A stretch of 29,132 nt of DNA from Alphaproteobacteria bacterium (GTDB lineage Bacteria; Pseudomonadota; Alphaproteobacteria; Caulobacterales; Caulobacteraceae). The stretch's first letter is position 1. Each line of letters opens with the position of its first letter. Position numbers and translations under genes: made by a program. The stretch lies in contig JAHINZ010000137.1 in NCBI GenBank assembly GCA_018895795.1, positions 1 to 29,132 on the forward strand. The letters are read 5' to 3'. Below, in pieces: positions 24,890 through 29,132 of the stretch. The notes under the pieces were generated by a model. The model was given only the letters and a program-made list of their open reading frames with translations. It had not been told where the DNA came from and did not search any database.

Positions 24890-25069
24890 ATGGCCACGGC
24901 CCCCCAGACCGCCCCGTTCGACGCCCGCCGCAAGCGCCGCGCCAACCCCTGGCCGCTGGGCCTGTCGGTGCTGGTCATGACCCTGGCCAATCTGGCGCTG
25001 TGGTACGGGATCTACGCCCTCACCCACGGCATTTTCGGCGTCGATCCGCGGTTCTTCGCGGGGTTCTAG
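24890..25069 (+). CDS. Small single-pass membrane protein of unknown function
   Basis: The protein has 59 residues from ATG 24890, with GGAG seven or eight bases upstream; a longer frame from 24803 has no such site. A basic segment DARRKRRANPWP (about 11-22) is followed by one hydrophobic helix (about 24-47, LGLSVLVMTLANLALWYGIY) and a short tail ending in FFAGF. This predicts an N-in membrane anchor. I do not recognise a family. It is divergent from the ABC transporter operon and directly followed by a large palindromic repeat that may end its transcript. Confidence 0.65.
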   Translation: MATAPQTAPFDARRKRRANPWPLGLSVLVMTLANLALWYGIYALTHGIFGVDPRFFAGF

Positions 25070-25077
25070 AGGGCCGC

Positions 25078-25176
25078 GCGTCCTTCGAGGCCCGCCGCCG
25101 GCTCGCACCTCAGGATGAGGACCGTTTTCTGAATTCCTCATCCTGAAGCGCCCGCGCGGCGGGCCTCGAAGGACGC
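25078..25176. repeat. Large intergenic palindrome (99 bp)
   Basis: A perfect 20-bp outer stem pairs 25078-25097 with 25157-25176. A perfect 11-bp inner stem (TCAGGATGAGG with CCTCATCCTGA, 25110-25120 and 25136-25146) follows, separated by a 12/10-base internal loop, with a 15-base terminal loop. The TCCTTCGAGGC and CTCAGGATGAGG cores are those of dispersed intergenic palindromes common in alphaproteobacteria. It begins 8 bp after the stop of the small membrane protein. Confidence 0.85.
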
Positions 25177-25224
25177 ACGGCTTCTCCGCTTCACTCGGAA
25201 ACCCGCTGAAGGGATGGGAAGGGG

Positions 25225-25295
25225 CGCGGAGCGTCCGGGCCTCGCCCGGAGGATTGTGTTTTAAGTACCGTTTCGACGAAGACGAACGCTCCGCG
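25225..25295. repeat. Nested inverted repeat
   Basis: CGCGGAGCGT (25225-25234) pairs perfectly with ACGCTCCGCG (25286-25295). Directly inside the left arm is a hairpin CCGGGC-CTC-GCCCGG (25235-25249). The whole can fold as a 71-base branched structure. Probably another dispersed intergenic repeat. Confidence 0.55.
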
Positions 25296-25684
25296 TGATC
25301 GTTATCCCTCTGGCCGGGGCGCGCGGGTCTGGTTCAACCCTATGCCCCACCCGGATCTTGCCTCCTCGCGACGGACCCAGCCCTGGGGCTGCAAGCCACG
25401 CCGATTCCGGAGGATCCGGAGCGAGCCTTCGGACGGGCGGGGACCTTGGCCAATCCCCGATAGGCAGGTTTACGTCCCCCACCCTCTCAACCCGCTCGAC
25501 CACCCCCAGAAGCCCATCGGGTCGCCGGCCGGACGTCCCTTCCCTTGCTTCTGGGTGAGATCAGTATGCGGGCGGTTTCAGCGCTGAGGATTGGCGCGAT
25601 CAACTTTTTTACAAGCTGTTGAACGGGCTGGTGTTTGCTGTGAAAAGAACGGGGATAACCTGCGCCCGATCCCCATTCTCCCAA

Positions 25685-25739
25685 CCCTCTTCCAAAGGGA
25701 GAGGGAGGGGCCCACGCTTGCGTGGGAGGGTGAGGGGTT
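25685..25739 (-). repeat. REP-like double hairpin, copy A (intact, empty IS target)
   Basis: Read on the minus strand it is the leader AACCCCTCACCC (25739-25728), then hairpin CCCACGC/GCGTGGG (25711-25726) and a CCCTCTCCC-type hairpin (25685-25705, one G-T pair). The same order of leader, variable hairpin and conserved hairpin is found in copy B at the right end of the insertion sequence once the element is removed. Confidence 0.65.
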
Positions 25740-25821
25740 ACACCGTCAACCGCCCTCGCACCGAAAAGCCCTGCCTTGTCCGGAAGGGCTTCGCAAACCC
25801 CTTGTGTCTTGGATTTGAGGT

Positions 25822-25827
25822 TATTGT
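25822..25827 (+). promoter_or_regulatory. -10 half of a promoter completed only in the circular element
   Basis: TATTGT (25822-25827) has no -35 partner in the inserted state. When the right end joins the left end through CT, the junction reads TTGCTT (26942-26944, core CT, 25803) exactly 18 bp upstream of it. The predicted start near 25834 coincides with the first base of the 5' hairpin of the bridge RNA. Junction promoters of this type are known for the family. Confidence 0.5.
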
Positions 25828-25833
25828 GGCGAT

Positions 25834-25985
25834 GCGGGCGGCTGTTAGCAGCAGCCGCCCGCCGCGACCTTGAGCCCGTGAACCCCTTGGCGTTGAAGGC
25901 CGTGGGTGAGTAGGGGCCGGTCGTGATCTTCCAAACCCGAACAGTTGCACGAGGCCTTTGGGACCTCGCACTGGCAAGGAAGGGA
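25834..25985 (+). ncRNA. Candidate IS110 bridge RNA
   Basis: The RNA has three parts. First is a 5' hairpin, GCGGGCGGCTG with its complement (25834-25844 and 25852-25862). Second is a target loop closed by CGACC/GGTCG (25865-25869, 25919-25923), with a small inner hairpin at 25888-25902. AACCCCT (25881-25887) equals the left flank plus core, and GGGTGAG (25904-25910) is complementary to core plus right flank CTCACCC. Third is a donor loop closed by CTTCC/GGAAG (25928-25932, 25978-25982), with inner hairpin CGAGG/CCTCG (25950-25968). ACAGTTGC (25941-25948) equals the right end plus core C, and CAAG (25975-25978) complements core plus left end CTTG. The two-loop order, target then donor, is that of known bridge RNAs. 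The 3' end is approximate. Confidence 0.75.
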
Positions 25986-25991
25986 TAGAGG

Positions 25992-26930
25992 ATGCCACAG
26001 GATCGAGTGTTTGTGGGAGTCGATGTCTCCAAGGATCGCCTGGACGTGGCGGTCCTGGAGGGCGAGGCCTTCTCGGTGTCCAATGACGCTGCGGGGCTGA
26101 AGGACCTGGTCAGACGGCTGCGAGCGGCGAGGGCCAGCCTGATCGGGCTGGAGGCGACCGGAGGCTATGAGAAGCCTGCCCTGGAGGCGCTGGTCGCGGC
26201 CGGGCTGGATGCGAGATTGCTCAACCCGTGCAAGGTTCGACGCTTCGCCCAGGCTTGCGGGGTTCTGGCCAAGAACGACCGGATCGACGCGGCGCTGATC
26301 GCGCGCTTCGTGGCGCTGATGCCCAGCCGTTCTGCGCGGATTGATCCGGCGGCCGCGCGACTGGCCGAGCTGGTCGACGCCCGACGTCGCCTGGTCGAGG
26401 AGCAGGCGCGGCTGGACAACGCCGCCCGGCTGGTCCGCGACCCGGTGCTGACGCGCCTGGCTCAGCGGCGACGTCAACGAACCCGCCTGGACCTTGTTCT
26501 GATCGAGAAACGCCTGACCCAGCTGATCGCCGAGGACGCCGACATGGCGCGCAAGGACGCCCTGTTGCGCTCCGTGCCCGGCGTAGGCCCGGTCCTGGCT
26601 TGGACGCTGCTGGCCCGACTGCCGGAACTGGGCGATCTGGACGCCCGGCAAGTGGCCGCCCTGGTCGGCGTCGCGCCTTATGACCACGACAGCGGAGCCC
26701 GACGAGGACGACGCGCCATACGCGGCGGCCGCCCCATCGTTCGCAATGTTCTCTACATGGCCGCCCTGGTCGGCGCCCGCTTCAACCCGGCCCTGGCGGC
26801 CATGAAGGACCGTCTGGCCAAGACTGGAAAGCCGCCAAAGGTCGTCCTGGTGGCCCTGATGCGAAAGCTCATCACCATCCTCAACGCCATGCTCCGCGAT
26901 AACGCATCCTGGCGCGCCGCTACCGCATAG
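25992..26930 (+). CDS. IS110-family transposase (bridge-RNA-guided recombinase)
   Basis: The protein has 312 residues and is intact. The N-terminal RuvC-like DEDD domain shows Asp11 in FVGVDVSKD, Glu54 in GLEATGGYE, and Asp96 and Asp99 in KNDRIDAAL. A helical linker spans about 110-185. The C-terminal Tnp domain has a helix-hairpin-helix SVPGVGPVLAWTLL (194-207) and the nucleophile candidate Ser234 in APYDHDSGARRG. All the residues of the composite RuvC-Tnp active site are present, so the enzyme could be active. GGAAGGG lies upstream of ATG 25992. The gene follows the bridge RNA immediately, as usual in this family, and ends 14 bp before the right end of the element. Confidence 0.93.
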   Translation: MPQDRVFVGVDVSKDRLDVAVLEGEAFSVSNDAAGLKDLVRRLRAARASLIGLEATGGYEKPALEALVAAGLDARLLNPCKVRRFAQACGVLAKNDRIDAALIARFVALMPSRSARIDPAAARLAELVDARRRLVEEQARLDNAARLVRDPVLTRLAQRRRQRTRLDLVLIEKRLTQLIAEDADMARKDALLRSVPGVGPVLAWTLLARLPELGDLDARQVAALVGVAPYDHDSGARRGRRAIRGGRPIVRNVLYMAALVGARFNPALAAMKDRLAKTGKPPKVVLVALMRKLITILNAMLRDNASWRAATA

Positions 26931-26944
26931 CTTCAAGACAGTTG

Positions 26945-26992
26945 CTCACCCGGTCCGCTATGCGGACCACCCTCTCCCACAAGGGGAGAGGG
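26945..26992 (+). repeat. REP-like double hairpin, copy B (interrupted by the IS)
   Basis: CTCACCC is followed by hairpin GGTCCGC-TAT-GCGGACC (26952-26968) and hairpin CCCTCTCCC/GGGAGAGGG (26970-26978 and 26984-26992). With the left flank AACCC (25796-25800) it restores the same leader and hairpin order as copy A. On the minus strand the second hairpin lies 7 bp after the regA stop and may act as its transcription end. Confidence 0.65.
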
Positions 26993-26999
26993 GATGCAG

Positions 27000-27557
27000 T
27001 CAACGCGGCGCGCGCTTGGCCAGGATCCTCTGCAGGGTGCGCCGGTGCATGTTGAGCCGGCGGGCGGTCTCCGAGACGTTGTGGCCGCACATCTCATAGA
27101 CCCGCTGGATATGCTCCCAACGCACGCGATCGGCGCTCATCGGGTTTTCCGGCGGGGTCGGGGCGGCGTCCTTGGCGGCCAACAGGGCGCGGGCCACGTC
27201 GTCGGCGTCGGCCGGCTTGGACAGATAGTCCACCACCCCGGCCTTCACGGCCGCCACGGCGGTGGCGATATTGCCATAGCCGGTGAGCATGATGATCTTG
27301 GCGTCGGGCCGGGCGTCGCGCACGGCCTCGACCACCTTCAGGCCTGTCCCGTCCTCAAGCCGCATGTCGAGCACGGCATGGGCCGGCGCGTGGGCCCGCA
27401 GCAGCGCCAGGGCCTCGGCCACCGAGGCGGCGAGGGTCACCTCGAACCCCCGTTGTTCCAAGGCTCGCCCGAGCCGCGTCCGCAGGGGCGCGTCGTCGTC
27501 GAGCAGCAGAAGAGTCTTGTCGGGCAGAACCGCGACCAGCTCACTTATATCCGCCAT
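27000..27557 (-). CDS. regA: RegA/ActR/PrrA-type global redox response regulator
   Basis: The protein has 185 residues. ATG 27557 follows GGGGAGG by ten bases; a GTG at 27584 is less likely because it lies upstream of that site. The receiver domain has acidic residues Asp20/Asp21, phospho-acceptor Asp64 in VLDMRLEDGTGL, Thr92 and Lys114. A Pro-rich linker (132-140) leads to a Fis-type helix-turn-helix (about 146-181, including VSETARRLNMHRRTLQRIL), nearly invariant in this family. Phosphorylated RegA controls respiration, electron-transport and redox genes. It is downstream of regB on the same strand with a 75-bp gap. A REP-like hairpin and the IS lie beyond its 3' end. Confidence 0.95.
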   Translation of the reverse strand: MADISELVAVLPDKTLLLLDDDAPLRTRLGRALEQRGFEVTLAASVAEALALLRAHAPAHAVLDMRLEDGTGLKVVEAVRDARPDAKIIMLTGYGNIATAVAAVKAGVVDYLSKPADADDVARALLAAKDAAPTPPENPMSADRVRWEHIQRVYEMCGHNVSETARRLNMHRRTLQRILAKRAPR

Positions 27558-27580
27558 GAATTCAGCGCCTCCCCGCGCTG

Positions 27581-27596
27581 ACACTCAACCGAGTGT
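27581..27596. promoter_or_regulatory. Small perfect hairpin between regB and regA
   Basis: ACACTC-AACC-GAGTGT is a perfect 6-bp inverted repeat in the 75-bp gap, ending about 14 bp before the regA ribosome binding site. There is no T-run, so it is not an obvious terminator. It could be a binding site, a processing site or a translational control element. Confidence 0.4.
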
Positions 27597-27632
27597 CTGT
27601 CTTGATCATGTGTCGCCCTTCGAAGTTTCGCA

Positions 27633-29033
27633 TCAAACCCCCGTATAGCCAGGGGCTTCAAGCGCCGATCGCGGCCAGCGGGCCGAGACCACCGCCCCGC
27701 CCCGTCGGCCGTTGCGGAAATCGACCGTGGCGCCGGTGCGCTCGAGCAGGGTCTTGGCGATGAAGAAGCCCAGACCCATGCCGATGTGACCGGTGCGCGA
27801 GCCTTCGGCGCCCGGCCGCGTGGTGACGTAGGGCTCGCCCAGCTTGGCCAGCACCTCGGCGGTAAAGCCGGGACCGTCGTCGCGCACCTCGATCACCACC
27901 GAGCGCGGGTCGAACCGCGCGATGACCAGCACCTCGGCGCGGGCGAAATCGACGGCGTTCTCGACGATCGAGGTCATGGCGTGGATGATCTCGGGCCGGC
28001 GCCAGATGTCGGGGGCCGTCTCGCCGGAGGGGCCGTTGACCACGGCCTCCACCCGCACGCCGTGCACCAGATGCGGCTCGATGACGTCCTGGACCAGTTG
28101 CACCAGGCTCATGCGCTCGTGCACCGCGTCCTTGGCCTCGGGCATTTCGGTCAGGCGCTGCAGGATTTCGCGACAGCGCACCGCCTGGCCGATCATCAGT
28201 TCGGCGTCTTCCCGCGTCTGGTCGTCGGGCGCGTTGCGGGCCATTTCCCGCGCCACCACCGCGATGGTGGCCAGGGGCGTGCCCAGCTCGTGGGCGGCGG
28301 CGGCGGCCAGGGCCCCCAGGGCCGACAGCCTTTGCTCGCGGGCCAGGACGGTCTCGGTGACGTTGAGGGCCAGCTCCATGCGCGCGGATTCACTGGCCGC
28401 CTGCCAGGCATAGGCGCCGGTGATGATGATGCCCAGGATCCGGGCCACGACGATCGCGGCCAGGACCGCCGGTTCGGGGGCCGCCGCTAGCGGCGCGCCG
28501 GGATGGGTGGGCAAGGGCATGTGGACAAAGGCCAGCAGGGCCGAGGCGGCGACGGCCAACAGGCCCAGGCCCAGGGCGAAACGGGCGGGCAGGGTGGCGG
28601 CCGCCAGGGTGACCGGCGCGATCAGCAGGACGGCGAAAGGATTGAGCGCTCCGCCCGTCAGATACAGCAGGCCCGCCAGTTGCAGGATGTCGAAGGCGAT
28701 CTGGGCCGTGGCCTCGCCCTCGCGGGCCAGCCTCTGCCCCGTGGACGCCAGGCCCAGCAGGACGTTCAGCCAGGCCGACAGGGCGATCAGCGAAAAGCAC
28801 AGCGCCCAGGGCACCTGAAGCTTGAGCACCAAGCCGACAACCAGCAGGGCCAGGGTCTGACCGGCGACCGCCAGCCAGCGCTGGGTGAGCAAGGATCGCA
28901 CTCGCAGACGTCCGCGACGCAGTCCGGGCGCGGCCCAGGACCAGTCATCATCTTGCGCCGGATCCTGACCCGGCTTATCGAGCCCCTTCGAACGCTGGTC
29001 GTTGGGCGCTCTCGCGAACGAAACGTCAGCCAT
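27633..29033 (-). CDS. regB: RegB/ActS/PrrB-type redox-sensing histidine kinase
   Basis: The protein has 466 residues from ATG 29033. An upstream in-frame start at 29099 would run into the divergent gene; neither start has a strong ribosome binding site. Residues about 50-215 form six membrane segments and include the quinone-sensing motif GGALNPF (127-133). The H-box HELGTP has the phosphorylated His248. Cys287 in AVRCREILQRL matches the redox-active cysteine of RegB. N-box IVENAVDFA and G-boxes DDGPGF and GMGLGFFIAKTLLERTGA follow. It phosphorylates RegA when the quinone pool and cysteine are reduced. It heads the pair with regA and is divergent from a probable SCO/SenC gene, as in Rhodobacter. 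Confidence 0.95.
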   Translation of the reverse strand: MADVSFARAPNDQRSKGLDKPGQDPAQDDDWSWAAPGLRRGRLRVRSLLTQRWLAVAGQTLALLVVGLVLKLQVPWALCFSLIALSAWLNVLLGLASTGQRLAREGEATAQIAFDILQLAGLLYLTGGALNPFAVLLIAPVTLAAATLPARFALGLGLLAVAASALLAFVHMPLPTHPGAPLAAAPEPAVLAAIVVARILGIIITGAYAWQAASESARMELALNVTETVLAREQRLSALGALAAAAAHELGTPLATIAVVAREMARNAPDDQTREDAELMIGQAVRCREILQRLTEMPEAKDAVHERMSLVQLVQDVIEPHLVHGVRVEAVVNGPSGETAPDIWRRPEIIHAMTSIVENAVDFARAEVLVIARFDPRSVVIEVRDDGPGFTAEVLAKLGEPYVTTRPGAEGSRTGHIGMGLGFFIAKTLLERTGATVDFRNGRRGGAVVSARWPRSALEAPGYTGV

Positions 29034-29087
29034 GTCGCAGGATTGTCCAGATTTACGCGTCTGGCGAGAGCCAAAGGTAAAATGCAC

Positions 29088-29132
29088 ATGTCCCGTCATC
29101 GGATCCTTTTGATCGCGGCCTGCGTACTGGCG
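29088..29132 (+). CDS. 5' end of a divergent gene, possibly SCO1/SenC
   Basis: Only 15 codons are visible before the window ends (ATG 29088; another in-frame ATG at 29082). AAAGG lies upstream. The peptide MSRHRILLIAACVLA has a basic start and a hydrophobic run, as expected of a signal anchor. In Rhodobacter and relatives the gene divergent from regB is senC, a copper chaperone for cytochrome oxidase, and SCO proteins have such an anchor. The identification rests on position alone. Confidence 0.4.
   Translation, partial: MSRHRILLIAACVLA

Larger units (their letters stand above)
25177..25800. other. Gene-free stretch with several structured repeats
   Basis: No open frame here has a convincing start, family motif or codon pattern. 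The stretch holds an inverted repeat at 25225-25295, a 9-bp stem CCCAGAAGC/GCTTCTGGG (25505-25513 and 25547-25555) around a 33-base insert, a REP-like double hairpin at 25685-25739, and a stem AAGCCCT/AGGGCTT at 25766-25791. It could contain gene remnants or an RNA I do not recognise. Confidence 0.5.
25803..26944 (+). mobile_element. IS110-family insertion sequence, boundaries set by guide matches
   Basis: The element is 1142 bp, flanked by a CT dinucleotide on each side (25801-25802 and 26945-26946), which is the core expected for IS110 elements. It has no terminal inverted repeats. A 189-bp non-coding left end carries the bridge RNA, then one transposase gene, then a 14-bp right end. The boundaries come from complementarity between the RNA loops and the flanks and ends. 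Left flank AACCC-CT, right flank CT-CACCC and right end ACAGTTG-C all match guides in the left end. Removing the element rebuilds AACCC-CT-CACCC, the leader of a REP-like repeat. Confidence 0.8.

Noticed and set aside
25845..25851. Hairpin 25834-25862 considered as a transcription terminator of upstream genes
   Set aside because: No T-run follows it; its place at the start of the IS left end fits the 5' stem-loop of a bridge RNA better.
25487..26083. 198-codon open frame on the minus strand across the left IS boundary
   Set aside because: It runs across REP-like hairpins, the bridge RNA region and the start of the transposase on the opposite strand, and has no recognisable domain.

Overview
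The window is high-GC DNA that looks like an alphaproteobacterium of the Caulobacter/Phenylobacterium/Brevundimonas group. The grounds are a large TonB-dependent receptor next to tryptophan-halogenase-like genes and a LacI regulator, a RegB/RegA redox pair with a divergent SCO/SenC-like start, and hairpin-rich intergenic repeats. This placement is inference from gene content.

Region 1 (1-15701) is mostly a carbohydrate-uptake and degradation locus. It starts with a truncated pentapeptide-repeat gene (minus strand) and a secreted M14-type zinc carboxypeptidase (plus). Next come two consecutive flavin-dependent halogenase genes and a 1030-residue TonB-dependent receptor, all on the minus strand. 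A perfect rho-independent terminator separates the receptor from the halogenases. A 676-bp divergent regulatory region with two LacI-type palindromes and a 33-bp tandem repeat leads to a LacI regulator and a secreted GH3 glycosidase. A CE12/SGNH-type acetylesterase and a galactose/arabinose 1-dehydrogenase-like enzyme follow. Together they suggest import and breakdown of an acetylated plant polysaccharide, possibly a pectic one; the substrate is inferred.

Region 2 (15712-25069) holds ordinary housekeeping and accessory genes: an acyl-CoA ligase, the copper-resistance pair copA-copB (4-bp overlap), a YbaK-type deacylase, a tRNA with CAT anticodon and a good promoter, an isolated hutH, a two-gene OpuB/OsmF-type osmolyte ABC transporter whose permease is fused to its binding protein, and a 59-residue membrane protein.

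Region 3 (25070-26992) is a gene-poor, repeat-rich stretch carrying an IS110-family element. The most interesting result is here. The non-coding left end of the element can be read as an intact bridge RNA. One loop carries guides matching the left and right flanks around a CT core, and a second loop carries guides matching the element's own ends. This fixes the element at 25803-26944 and shows that it inserted into the AACCC-CT-CACCC leader of a REP-like repeat. A second, empty copy of the same 12-bp target lies 60 bp away on the other strand.

Region 4 (27000-29132) encodes the RegB sensor kinase and RegA response regulator on the minus strand, with the first codons of a divergent gene, probably SCO1/SenC, running off the right edge.
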